The position numbers were made by a program, and so were the translations under genes. Positions 27,894 through 42,915 of a stretch of DNA of 64,000 nucleotides are shown here, piece after piece; position 1 is the stretch's first letter, and each line of letters begins with the position of its first letter. Under the pieces are notes generated by a model that worked only from the letters and a program-made list of their open reading frames with translations, searched no databases and was not told the origin of the DNA. Origin of the DNA: Aquibium sp. ELW1220. GTDB taxonomy: Bacteria; Pseudomonadota; Alphaproteobacteria; Rhizobiales; Rhizobiaceae. The stretch lies in contig NZ_JAOAOQ010000006.1 of NCBI RefSeq assembly GCF_030398385.1, positions 124,001-188,000 of the forward strand. The letters are read 5' to 3'.

Positions 27894-27995
27894 TGATAGG
27901 TTCCGCGCTGGTCCAGCCGTGAAGGACGCAAAGGCAGGCGGGTGAAATTCCCGTTGCAATCGCGTTTCATGGGGCTAGGACTAAGGGGAACATCA
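27894..27995 (+). promoter_or_regulatory. Structured leader upstream of livH (riboswitch-like, class unknown)
   Basis: In the 290-base gap before livH, TGAT and GTTCC (27894-27897, 27900-27904) can pair with GGAAC and ATCA (27987-27991, 27992-27995), giving a nine-pair long-range stem with a two-base bulge. The enclosed 82 bases hold a hairpin GGG-TGAAATT-CCC, the string GGACGCAAAG, and a stretch ATGGGGCTAGGACTAAGG with two rare CTA leucine codons. This could be an RNA switch or a leader-peptide attenuator for branched-chain amino acid uptake. No known riboswitch consensus fits in full. Confidence 0.45.
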
Positions 27996-28042
27996 ACAAG
28001 GCGCAGGCCACGAAGCCAAGCGCCAGGGGAGCCAGAGAGACG

Positions 28043-30422
<2,380 letters not shown>

Positions 30423-30423
<1 letters not shown>

Positions 30424-31433
30424 TGGTTTCCGCAAGCCAGAGCGCTGCCACCGCAGCCGCGCCCATGCCGGGCGCACCCCGCAACTGGGACGTCAATCCG
30501 GTCCTCACGGTCGAGCACCTGACCATGCGCTTCGGCGGCCTGGTCGCGGTGAACGACCTGTCCTTCAACGTCGGGCGCGGCGACATCACCGCGCTCATCG
30601 GCCCGAACGGCGCCGGCAAGACGACCGTGTTCAACTGCGTGACCGGCTTCTACAAGCCGACCGAGGGCCGCACCGTGATGCGCCATGGTGACGGCCTGCT
30701 GCAGGATCTGGTGGAGGAAGTCACCGCCGGCGGCCTGCGCTCGGTGCAGATGGGCGACAGGGCTGTCTTCCTTCTGGAGCGCATGCCCGACTTCGAGATC
30801 TCGCACCATGCGCGGGTCGCGCGCACCTTCCAGAACATACGCCTGTTTGGCGGCATGACGGTGCTCGAGAACCTGATGGTGGCGCAGCACAACGTGCTGA
30901 TGAAGGCGTCCGTCTTCACCATCGGGGGTCTGCTCGGGCTGCCTCGATATCGGATCGCCGAGAAGGCGGCCCGCGAGAAAGCGGTCTACTGGCTGGAACG
31001 CACCAGGCTGATCGACCGCGCCGACGACCCGGCCGCCGACCTCCCCTATGGCGACCAGCGTCGGCTCGAGATCGCCCGCGCCATGTGCACGGAGCCGCAT
31101 CTGCTTTGTCTCGACGAGCCTGCGGCGGGACTGAACCCTCGCGAATCGCAGGAACTGAACGCGCTGCTACAGTTCATCCGTGCCGAGCACGGAACGTCGA
31201 TCCTGCTCATCGAGCACGACATGGGCGTCGTCATGGAAATCTCCGACCACGTGGTGGTGCTCGACTATGGCGTGAAGATCGCCGACGGCGACGCCGACCA
31301 CGTCAAGAACGACCCGAAGGTCATCGCGGCCTATCTCGGCGTCGAGGACGAGGATGAGATCGACATTCCCGAGGTGAAGAAGGACCTGTCGACGGCAGGG
31401 AAGCCGGCCGGGCAGGACGGGGGCGTGGCATGA
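30423..31433 (+). CDS. livG: Branched-chain amino acid ABC transporter ATPase LivG
   Basis: 336 residues, longer than the usual 255. Walker A is GPNGAGKTT, the signature region LPYGDQRRLEIARAMC, Walker B LLCLDEPAAGLNP, and the switch His is in LLIEHDMGVV. Two additions explain the length: about 25 extra residues between TEGRTVM and FEISHHARVARTFQNIR, and an acidic C-terminal tail (EDEDEIDIPEVKKD). One of two ATPases energising LivHM. Confidence 0.94.
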
Positions 31434-32161
31434 CCGAGCGGCAACCCCTCCTCAGCGTCCGCGGCGTCGAGACCTATTACGGCAAGATTGTCGCGCTACG
31501 CGGCGTCGATGTCGACGTCTATCCCGGCGAGATCGTGACGCTGATCGGCGCCAACGGCGCCGGTAAATCGACGCTGATGATGACCGTCTGCGGCAGCCCG
31601 CAGGCGCGCAGCGGGCGGATCGTCTACGACGGAAAGGACATCACCACGATGCCCACGCACGACATCATGCGGCTCGGCATCGCGCAGTCTCCCGAAGGCC
31701 GGCGCATCTTCCCGCGCATGACCGTGATGGAGAACCTGCAGATGGGTGCCTCGCTGGTCGCGCCCGAGCATTTCGACGCCGACCTGAAGCGCATCTTCGA
31801 GCTCTTCCCGCGATTGAAGGAGCGCGCCGACCAGCGCGGCGGCACGCTTTCGGGCGGCGAACAACAGATGCTGGCGATCGCCCGCGCCCTGATGAGCCGT
31901 CCTAAGCTCCTGCTTCTCGACGAGCCTTCGCTTGGCCTTGCCCCGCTGATCGTCAAGCAGATCTTCGAGGTCATCAAGGAACTGAACCGCACCGACGGGC
32001 TGACGGTCTTCCTGGTCGAGCAGAACGCCTTCCACGCCCTGAAGCTCGCCCATCGCGGCTACGTCATGGTCAACGGCAACATCACCATGAGCGGCACCGG
32101 TGCGGAGCTCCTGAAGCGCGAGGAAGTGCGCGCGGCTTACCTCGAAGGCGGGAGGCACTGA
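31430..32161 (+). CDS. livF: Branched-chain amino acid ABC transporter ATPase LivF
   Basis: 243 residues, family norm. Walker A is GANGAGKSTLMMTVCG, signature LSGGEQQMLAIARALM, Walker B LLLLDEPSLGLAP, switch region VFLVEQNAFHALK. The ATG overlaps the livG stop by four bases (ATGA). Partners LivG as the second nucleotide-binding subunit. Confidence 0.96.
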   Translation: MTERQPLLSVRGVETYYGKIVALRGVDVDVYPGEIVTLIGANGAGKSTLMMTVCGSPQARSGRIVYDGKDITTMPTHDIMRLGIAQSPEGRRIFPRMTVMENLQMGASLVAPEHFDADLKRIFELFPRLKERADQRGGTLSGGEQQMLAIARALMSRPKLLLLDEPSLGLAPLIVKQIFEVIKELNRTDGLTVFLVEQNAFHALKLAHRGYVMVNGNITMSGTGAELLKREEVRAAYLEGGRH

Positions 32162-32163
32162 GG

Positions 32164-32514
32164 ATGGAAAACGAACTGGCGCTTCTCTGGGAAGTCAGCG
32201 CATCCGAATTCATCTTCGTCACCGTCATCCTGGCTGGCGGCGCTGCCTATATGACCGGTCGCGCAGCGGCGAGGGGCTGGATGCCGAACTGGCAGTTGGT
32301 GATCTACATGGTGCTTCTGGCCGCCGCGACGCGCTTCATCCACTTCGCGCTCTTCTCCGGATCGCTGCTGTCGCCCTACTATTACATGATCGACCTGATC
32401 GTCCTCCTGATCATCGGCTTTGCCGGAATGCGTCTGACGCGGTCTTCGCAGATGGCGTCGCAGTATCGGTTCGCCTATGACCGCAGCGGGGCCTTCGGAT
32501 GGAAAAGGCGCTGA
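32164..32514 (+). CDS. Small membrane protein DUF6867-like, liv operon
   Basis: 116 residues starting two bases after the livF stop. Three hydrophobic segments (FIFVTVILAGGAAYMTG, LVIYMVLLAAATRFIHFALF and YYYMIDLIVLLIIGFAGM) and a basic C-terminus. The protein is a regular companion of livF in Rhizobiales (DUF6867 type, from memory), but its role is unknown; an accessory or assembly factor for the transporter is the simplest idea. Confidence 0.8.
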   Translation: MENELALLWEVSASEFIFVTVILAGGAAYMTGRAAARGWMPNWQLVIYMVLLAAATRFIHFALFSGSLLSPYYYMIDLIVLLIIGFAGMRLTRSSQMASQYRFAYDRSGAFGWKRR

Positions 32515-32530
32515 ACCAAGAAATGACATC

Positions 32531-32547
32531 TGGCCTTGCGGCCATTT
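32531..32547 (+). terminator. Weak hairpin after the livHMGF operon
   Basis: TGGCC-TTGC-GGCCA followed by only three T, 17 bases after the small membrane gene stop. It may attenuate readthrough into the binding-protein gene. The rest of the 183-base gap holds no other clear signal. Confidence 0.35.
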
Positions 32548-32697
32548 ACGAAGTTCGACGTGAAGCCTTTATTTCGATGCGGAATTGGGCTTTGATGTCG
32601 GCAAGCGGGAACGGGAACACCCGCACGGACCGGACCCGGGAGCCAGAACACCATCACGGCCGGTCAGCAGCATTCTAAGGTGTTTAAGGGAGTTACC

Positions 32698-33798
<1,101 letters not shown>

Positions 33799-33823
33799 GG
33801 ACCGATTGAAGTCTCGAATGAAG

Positions 33824-33855
33824 GCCCCGGCGCGGCGACGCGCCGGGGCTTTTTT
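33824..33855 (+). terminator. Rho-independent terminator of the liv cluster
   Basis: Perfect 11-bp stem GCCCCGGCGCG (33824-33834) with CGCGCCGGGGC (33839-33849), GCGA loop, then six T (33850-33855). Confidence 0.95.
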
Positions 33856-33893
33856 CTTGCGCGGCAAGCCCCGCGCGGTGGTGCCGATTTTGT

Positions 33894-33921
33894 TTGCACT
33901 GCAGCATTTTCAGGCTAATCA
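33894..33921 (+). promoter_or_regulatory. Possible sigma-70-type promoter for pyc
   Basis: TTGCAC (33894-33899), a 16-base spacer and TAATCA (33916-33921), just after the liv terminator and 43 bases before the pyc start. Only moderate agreement with consensus. Confidence 0.3.
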
Positions 33922-33963
33922 TACGCCCTGCCCCCAAATCCCTCCCAGTTCCGGAGCCGGACC

Positions 33964-37425
<3,462 letters not shown>

Positions 37426-37491
37426 ACGGGAAAGGGCCGCGCGATGGCGGCCCTCGGCAGATGAAGCGGCCCGCTTTCGCGGGGCGCGGCG

Positions 37492-38298
37492 TCACCCGTC
37501 GATCTGCTTGCCCATGATGGCGATGGCCTGCTGGTAGACCCCCGCCGCGTTCCAGCCCTGGATGGCGCCGTAGTTGGCCTGGCCCGGCTGGTAGCCGGCA
37601 CCCGGCCTCCAGCCATGCGCACGCAGGAAATTGGCCGTGGACGCCAGCGCGTCGGCCCGAGACCGCACGAGGTCGATCTTGCCGTCGCCATCGCCATCCA
37701 CGCCATACCGCAGCACGCTGCCCGGCAGGAACTGCGTCTGGCCGAGCTCGCCATGCTTGGCGCCGACCGAACTGGACGACACGACGCCGCGGTCCACGAG
37801 TTGCAGCGCGGCCATCAGATGGCCGGTGAAGAATTCCGAGCGTCGGCAGTCATAGGCGAGCGTCGCGGTCGCCGAGATCAGGTTGGTGTCGCCCATGAAG
37901 CCGCCGAAGGCAGTCTCCATGCCCCAGATCGCGAGGAGCGGCCCCGCAGGAACGCCATAGCGCGCTTCGATGCTCGAGAAGAGCTGCGCGTTCTGCGCCT
38001 TCAGCTTCTTGCCCCGCGACACGATTGTCGGTGCGCCGCGCACCTGCATGAACTTCTCAAGCGAGTATTTGAAGCTTTTCTGGTTGCGATCGGCCGAAAT
38101 CGTCGCATTCGAGTAGCTTGCGCCTTGCAAGGCGGCCAGGCCACGCTGGCCGACGCCCGCCCGGGAGGCCTCCTGCGCCATCGACTGCTTCCAGGCATTG
38201 AAGCCCGACGAATTGTTCCCGCACTGCGCTGCGTGAGCGCCACCGGTCCCCAGCACCATCGCCAGCAGCGCCGACGCGATCAGTTTGCCCTTCGGCAT
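37492..38298 (-). CDS. Lytic murein transglycosylase (MltB/SLT_2 type)
   Basis: 268 residues from ATG 38298, chosen because AAGGAG lies nine bases upstream; two ATGs further up (38307, 38331) are weaker. The signal peptide is KLIASALLAMVLGTGGAHA. The catalytic glutamate is in LLAIWGMETAFGGFMGD, and HGELGQTQFLPGSVLRYG with a DGDGDGKIDL calcium-type loop is typical of the MltB family. It cleaves peptidoglycan glycan strands to 1,6-anhydro ends in the periplasm. No C-terminal peptidoglycan-binding domain is present. It is divergent from the amine oxidase gene. Confidence 0.92.
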   Translation of the reverse strand: MPKGKLIASALLAMVLGTGGAHAAQCGNNSSGFNAWKQSMAQEASRAGVGQRGLAALQGASYSNATISADRNQKSFKYSLEKFMQVRGAPTIVSRGKKLKAQNAQLFSSIEARYGVPAGPLLAIWGMETAFGGFMGDTNLISATATLAYDCRRSEFFTGHLMAALQLVDRGVVSSSSVGAKHGELGQTQFLPGSVLRYGVDGDGDGKIDLVRSRADALASTANFLRAHGWRPGAGYQPGQANYGAIQGWNAAGVYQQAIAIMGKQIDG

Positions 38299-38452
38299 CA
38301 ATTCCATCTCCTTCTCGAGAACGATCTTCACGACATAGGGATGGCGCCCAATCCGCAGGCAAAGCCCCGGTGCGCGCCAAACCGAATCCGCCGAAACTAG
38401 TACCAGAATAAAAAGGAGACTATTCTTTGACGCGTTAACGGGGGGTTAGGAA

Positions 38453-39685
38453 ATGAACGACGTTGACGTAGTTGTGATCGGCGCCGGCGCGGCGGGCCTG
38501 GCTGCCGCGAAGACTCTGCGGGCGGATGGCAGGAGCGTCGTCCTGCTGGAGGCGATGGACAGGATCGGCGGGCGCGCCTGGACGACGAGCGAGCATTTCG
38601 GCGTGCCGTTCGACATCGGTTGCGCCTGGCTGCATGCGGCAGACCGCAATCCCTTCCTGACGGAAGCACAGGCTGCGAACTGGACCCTCTACCACCACGA
38701 CATGAACGTCGACCACCTCTACTACGGCCGCCGCAAGGCGACCGAGGAGGAGGAAGCCGCGATGAAGCGGGCGGACGGCGAGCTTGCACGGCTTCTCGAG
38801 AGCCACGACAGTGCGGACGATCGGCTGTCATCCCTGCTGGCGAAGGGCCACGCCGTTCGCGCCGCCGCGACCTTCTCCGGGCCGATGGACTTCGGCAAGG
38901 ACGACGACGAGATTTCCATTGCCGATTTCCGCGCTGCGGCCGACCTCGACCCGAACTATTTCACGAAGGAAGGCTTCGGCGCCCTTGTCGCAAGGTTCGG
39001 CGCGGATGTTCCCGTCACGCTGTCGACGCCGGTCAGGTCGATCCGCTGGGACGTGCCGGGCGTGGCCGTGGAGACGGAGCGGGGAACGGTCCGGGCGCGC
39101 GCCGCCATCGTCACGGCTTCGCCGGCCGTGCTGGCCTATGAGGAGATCCGCTTCGATCCCGTCCTGCCGCCGGAATACGAGGAGGCCTTCTTCGACCTGC
39201 CGATGGGAATGCTGACCAAGATCCCGGTCGAGATCAGGGGCACGAGGCTCGGCCTCTCCCCCTTCGACGACCTCCTGATCGAGCGCCATGCCCGCCACGA
39301 CATCTTCTTCCTGTGCTTTCCCTTCGACCTCGACCTCATGGTCGGTTTCGTCGGCGGCGACTTCGCCTGGGAGATGTCGGTGGCCGGCGAGGCGGCGGGG
39401 ATCGACTTCGTCACCGACCGGCTCTGCGGCATCTTCGGCAATGACGTTCGCAACCATGTCGGCCGCGCCATGATGACCAACTGGGGTGCGGAGCGCTGGG
39501 TCCGCGGCGCCTATGCGGCCGCCAGGCCTGGCAAGGCCAGGGCCCGCGAGGTTCTGACGCGCGCCGTCGCCGACAGGATCTGGTTTGCCGGTGAACATCT
39601 CGCCGGATCGCTGATCCAGACCTGCGGTGGCGCGCGGCTGTCGGGCGAGGCCGCCGCCCGCGACGTGATCGCGACGCTCAGGTGA
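38453..39685 (+). CDS. Flavin-containing amine oxidase
   Basis: 410 residues. The N-terminal FAD loop VVIGAGAAGLAAAKTLRADG and the GG motif EAMDRIGGRAWTTSEHFG define the monoamine/polyamine oxidase group. The C-terminal flavin contact is IWFAGEHLAGSLIQTCGGAR with LSGEAAARDV. It should oxidise a primary or secondary amine with oxygen or a quinone. No signal peptide is seen. ATG 38453 follows GGGGGGTTAGGA. Its stop overlaps the convergent MarR-GNAT gene by eight bases. The physiological substrate is unknown. Confidence 0.9.
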   Translation: MNDVDVVVIGAGAAGLAAAKTLRADGRSVVLLEAMDRIGGRAWTTSEHFGVPFDIGCAWLHAADRNPFLTEAQAANWTLYHHDMNVDHLYYGRRKATEEEEAAMKRADGELARLLESHDSADDRLSSLLAKGHAVRAAATFSGPMDFGKDDDEISIADFRAAADLDPNYFTKEGFGALVARFGADVPVTLSTPVRSIRWDVPGVAVETERGTVRARAAIVTASPAVLAYEEIRFDPVLPPEYEEAFFDLPMGMLTKIPVEIRGTRLGLSPFDDLLIERHARHDIFFLCFPFDLDLMVGFVGGDFAWEMSVAGEAAGIDFVTDRLCGIFGNDVRNHVGRAMMTNWGAERWVRGAYAAARPGKARAREVLTRAVADRIWFAGEHLAGSLIQTCGGARLSGEAAARDVIATLR

Positions 39686-40628
39686 CGGTACCCACCATGG
39701 ATCGGAGGTCGAGATCCCAGTTCTGACCGACCAGATCCTGTCCGAAGCTGCGGTGTCGCTCCTCCGCGACCAGCCGGAAGCCGGCGGTTTCGTAGATGTG
39801 CCGCGCCGACTGCAGGATGTCGTTCGTCCACAACGTCATCCGGCGATAGCCGGCTTCGCGGGCGAAGCCGATCGCCTGGCCGACCAGCTTCCGCCCGACG
39901 CCGAGGCCGCGCGCCGCCGGCTCGACATAGAGCATGCGCAGCTTGGCAATGCCCTCGCCGGCATCCACGACGAAGACCGATCCGAGAACCTCACCATCGC
40001 GGTCCGCGACCCAGCACCCTTCGCGCAGCGGGTCGTGCCTGATGGCGAATGCACCCGCGATCTCGGCGACGAACCCTTCGAAGGTTCCGTCCCAGCCGTG
40101 CTCCTCATGATAAAGGGTCCCGTGCCGGGAAATGATGTGACCGATCTCGCCGATCCGGAACGGCCGGACCGCCACGGGACGTTCCGGCGCGGCCGGATCG
40201 AGCAGGCGACGGATGGTCCGCATGGCATTGAGGACGTCTGTGCGTTCGCGAGCGCCGAGCGGCGCGATCAGCGCACTCACCTCCTCGCGCGAAGCCTGGT
40301 CCAGGGAACGGAATGCCGCGACTCCGCGGGGCGTGAGCGCAAGGATCTGCGCACGGCCGTCAACGGGATTGGCGGTGCTATCCACGAGCCCGGCGTCGCG
40401 CAGCGTCCGCAGCAGGCGGCTGAGGTAGCCCGGATCCATGCCGAGATCGGCCGCGAGTTCCGTTGCCGTTGTGCGCCCGCGGCTGCCCAGTTCGTAGATC
40501 AGCCGGCTCTCCGGCAGGCTGTGCGGCGATCGGAGCAACCCCTCGTTCAGAGCGCCAAGCAGGCGGGTGTAGAAGCGGTTGAACGCGCGGATGCCGGCGA
40601 CACCCGTCTCGTTCCCTGCGTCGATCAT
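39678..40628 (-). CDS. MarR-GNAT fusion (regulator with acetyltransferase domain)
   Basis: 316 residues from ATG 40628. Residues about 1-150 form a MarR winged helix (TTATELAADLGMDPGYLSRL with DGRAQILALTPRG). Residues 160-316 are a GNAT acetyltransferase with the acetyl-CoA loop VEPAARGLGVGRKLV and the ending YETAGFRLVAEERHRSFG. Such fusions recur in proteobacteria and may acetylate the ligand or protein sensed by the regulator. It is convergent with the amine oxidase, so a link to amine metabolism is possible but unproven. Confidence 0.9.
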   Translation of the reverse strand: MIDAGNETGVAGIRAFNRFYTRLLGALNEGLLRSPHSLPESRLIYELGSRGRTTATELAADLGMDPGYLSRLLRTLRDAGLVDSTANPVDGRAQILALTPRGVAAFRSLDQASREEVSALIAPLGARERTDVLNAMRTIRRLLDPAAPERPVAVRPFRIGEIGHIISRHGTLYHEEHGWDGTFEGFVAEIAGAFAIRHDPLREGCWVADRDGEVLGSVFVVDAGEGIAKLRMLYVEPAARGLGVGRKLVGQAIGFAREAGYRRMTLWTNDILQSARHIYETAGFRLVAEERHRSFGQDLVGQNWDLDLRSMVGTVT

Positions 40629-40747
40629 GGCCAGCCCTCTACTCCGGCATCGAAATGGCGCCATTTATTTGACTTTGTCAACTATCTCGATCGGAACCAC
40701 TTTGCGCGTGAGGCGTTCGAAGCCGTCCCCCTCCCCTGGAGCCTGCG

Positions 40748-41743
40748 ATGAAACTCTTCTCCTGCCCGGCCTGTGGCGGCCGCCTCTATTTCGAGAACGA
40801 CCGTTGCCTCGCCTGCGGCACCGACGTCGCGCTCGCGCCCGAGGAGTCCCGTTTCGTCGCTGTCGGTGTCGAAGCGGACGGGTGCCGCAATGCGACCGAA
40901 TGCGGCTGCAACTGGATCGCTGCGCCGGAACACGACGGCTACTGCCGCGCCTGCGCGCTCAACCGCACCATCCCGGACCTCGCGGTCGACGGCAACCGCG
41001 ATCGCTGGGCCAGGATCGAGCGCGCCAAGCGAAGGCTGGTCTACGCCCTCCTCGGCTTCGGGCTGGACGTGCATCCGAAATCCGGTCCCGGTGACGCCGA
41101 GGGCCTCGCCTTCGAGTTTCTGGCCGACCTGCCCGGCGAGCGCGTGCTGACCGGCCATGATGGCGGGCTGATCACCCTCAACGTGATCGAGGCCGATCCC
41201 GCGGAGCGCGAGCGCATGCGGCTGGCCATGGGCGAGCGCTATCGCACGCTACTCGGCCATTTCCGCCACGAGGTGGGCCACTATTACTGGGAACGGCTGA
41301 TCCGCGACGACCCCGCCGAACTGGAGGCATTTCGCGCCCTGTTCGGCGACGACCGCGAGGACTACGCCGAGGCGCTGCGGCTCCACTACGAAGAAGGTCC
41401 TTCCGCAGGATGGCAGGACAGCCATGTCACCCCCTATGCGGCGAGCCATCCGTGGGAAGACTGGGCCGAGACCTGGGCACACTATCTCCACATCACCGAT
41501 ACGCTGGAGATGGCGGACGCCTTTGCCATACCCATCGATCGCATCGATGCGGCCGCAAATGCCGCCGGCCTCGCATCGGACGACGAAATCGACGCGATCC
41601 TGCTGCGCTGGCTGGCGCTGACGGAGGTCGTCAACGGCATCAACCGCTGCATGGGCGTCTCCGACCTCTATCCCTTCGTGATCGCGTCCGCCGTCGCGCG
41701 CAAGCTGGACTATGTCCGCCTGCTGCTGGAGCGGCAGCGCTGA
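40748..41743 (+). CDS. Zinc-ribbon putative metallopeptidase
   Basis: 331 residues. An N-terminal zinc ribbon (C6-x2-C9, C20-x2-C23) and a second cysteine cluster (CGCNW, CRAC) are followed by a peptidase-like domain with HEVGHYYW at residues 174-181 and a possible third ligand in WAETWAHYLHI. It belongs to the uncharacterised 'putative zinc-binding metallopeptidase' family of proteobacteria. No signal peptide, so it is cytoplasmic. ATG 40748 follows TGGAG. It may be co-transcribed with the hydrolase 101 bases downstream. Confidence 0.85.
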   Translation: MKLFSCPACGGRLYFENDRCLACGTDVALAPEESRFVAVGVEADGCRNATECGCNWIAAPEHDGYCRACALNRTIPDLAVDGNRDRWARIERAKRRLVYALLGFGLDVHPKSGPGDAEGLAFEFLADLPGERVLTGHDGGLITLNVIEADPAERERMRLAMGERYRTLLGHFRHEVGHYYWERLIRDDPAELEAFRALFGDDREDYAEALRLHYEEGPSAGWQDSHVTPYAASHPWEDWAETWAHYLHITDTLEMADAFAIPIDRIDAAANAAGLASDDEIDAILLRWLALTEVVNGINRCMGVSDLYPFVIASAVARKLDYVRLLLERQR

Positions 41744-41844
41744 CGCCGTCCGGACGAATGTGGTGGCACTGTTGCAGTCCGGTCCTTGTGCCGGGCAGCG
41801 AGGACTGAAAGGCTCCGCTCACGATCCATCGTCGGGCGAGGCCC

Positions 41845-42630
41845 ATGACAGGACATTTGCGGCGGGCGCTTCTGGCGCTTTCGATCCTGGCCGGCACCAC
41901 GGCGCCGCTGGTCGCGCATCCGCGAGATGACGCTTTTGCGCCTGTCGTCGAGACGGCGATGCTGGCTCCGCCGGACGCCGCGCGCGGCGACGCGACCGTA
42001 TCGCTGGCAAAGTCTGCCGACTTCGCCTTCGAGATCGTCCGGCCGGAACGGCCCGACGGCCGCACCATGGTGCTGCTGCACGGCTCGGGCGGCGACGAGA
42101 CCAGTCTCGTCCGGCTTGCCACCCGCATCGCGCCGCATGCGACGTTGCTCGGCATTCGTGGCCGCGTGACGCAGGACGGCCGCAGGCGCTGGTACAGGCG
42201 CCTGACGCCCGTAACCTTCGACCAGCACGACGTTTGCGTCGAATCCGAGGCTTTCGCACGTTTCCTCGGCCGCACCGCGCTCGAACTCGGCATCGACCTC
42301 GACCGGACCGTCTTCCTCGGCTACTCCAATGGCGCCAATCTGATCGCCGCCACGGCGCTGCTGCATCCGGGCCTCGTCCGCAAGGCGGCGCTGCTGCGCC
42401 CGATGTCCGTGCTCGACCAGCCGCCGACGCCGCCGCTCGCCGGCGCCAGCCTGCTCATGATCGCCGGCGCGTCGGACCGCACCTACGCACCCTTCGCCCC
42501 GGCGCTGGAGCAATTGCTCGAAAGCTGCGGAGCCGTGGTGGACTCGCGGTCCATTTCCTCCGATCACATGATCGGCGACGAGGATGCGCGGATCGTGGCC
42601 GAGTGGCTGGCGGCGCCCCCGGCGAAGTGA
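41845..42630 (+). CDS. Exported alpha/beta hydrolase (phospholipase/carboxylesterase type)
   Basis: 261 residues. An N-terminal signal-like stretch (RALLALSILAGTTAPLVAHP) precedes an alpha/beta hydrolase: oxyanion loop VLLHGSGGDETSLV, nucleophile elbow GYSNGAN, acid region GASDRTYAPF and a final histidine in SSDHMIGD. The closest described type is the small carboxylesterase group of YpfH/MhqD. It probably acts in the periplasm on a small ester. The substrate is unknown. Confidence 0.85.
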   Translation: MTGHLRRALLALSILAGTTAPLVAHPRDDAFAPVVETAMLAPPDAARGDATVSLAKSADFAFEIVRPERPDGRTMVLLHGSGGDETSLVRLATRIAPHATLLGIRGRVTQDGRRRWYRRLTPVTFDQHDVCVESEAFARFLGRTALELGIDLDRTVFLGYSNGANLIAATALLHPGLVRKAALLRPMSVLDQPPTPPLAGASLLMIAGASDRTYAPFAPALEQLLESCGAVVDSRSISSDHMIGDEDARIVAEWLAAPPAK

Positions 42631-42687
42631 ACGGCGCCTGGCCTTCGAAACCCGAAGCCCTCCGCCGAAGCCGAAAACGCCGTGATC

Positions 42688-42716
42688 TTGACTCCCGCTC
42701 GGTTTTCCTGTCTTAA
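42688..42716 (+). promoter_or_regulatory. Strong sigma-70-type promoter upstream of ffh
   Basis: TTGACT (42688-42693), a 17-base spacer, then TCTTAA (42711-42716). It predicts a start near 42722, about 110 bases ahead of a terminator, so it would drive a short RNA. Confidence 0.65.
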
Positions 42717-42721
42717 GCCAC

Positions 42722-42833
42722 GCAAATCCGCGACGAGTTGATGACTCCGAGCAGCCGACCGGGACCCCCTAGTGGTGTAAATCGATCCCGGAGGCCAACA
42801 CCCGGCAGCGCCATGCGCCCCCGGGTGCTTTTT
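42722..42833 (+). ncRNA. Probable small RNA (independent transcript upstream of ffh)
   Basis: A promoter at 42688-42716 and a terminator at 42799-42833 bracket about 110 bases without a credible reading frame. Hairpin 1 is CCGGGA (42759-42764) with TCCCGG (42786-42791), with a loop carrying CCCCCTAGTGG; hairpin 2 is the terminator stem CACCCGG/CCGGGTG. The two-hairpin layout and size recall trans-acting small RNAs of Rhizobiales such as the suhB/mmgR group, but I cannot confirm that identity. It could alternatively be an ffh leader that attenuates. It is not the 4.5S SRP RNA: the GGAAGNAGC core is missing. Confidence 0.6.
42799..42833 (+). terminator. Terminator of the small RNA before ffh
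   Basis: CACCCGG (42799-42805) pairs with CCGGGTG (42821-42827) across a 15-base loop, then C and five T (42829-42833). Confidence 0.7.
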
Positions 42834-42915
42834 GGCTTTTGCTGCAGGTTTCATCCGCCGCACGGACGCATTACCTCTCTGGCGTCACGCCGATGCAAGA
42901 GACGAAGGAAACCGG

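Noticed and set aside
27894-28042. Known riboswitch class (c-di-GMP-I, FMN, cobalamin or guanidine-I) before livH
   Set aside because: Only short strings match (GGACGCAAAG, GGTGAAATTCC, GGTTCC with CTGGTCC). The other conserved elements of each class are missing, so only a generic structured leader is reported.
42722-42833. 4.5S SRP RNA gene next to ffh
   Set aside because: The conserved SRP Alu/S-domain core (GGAAGNAGC and its partner loop) is absent.
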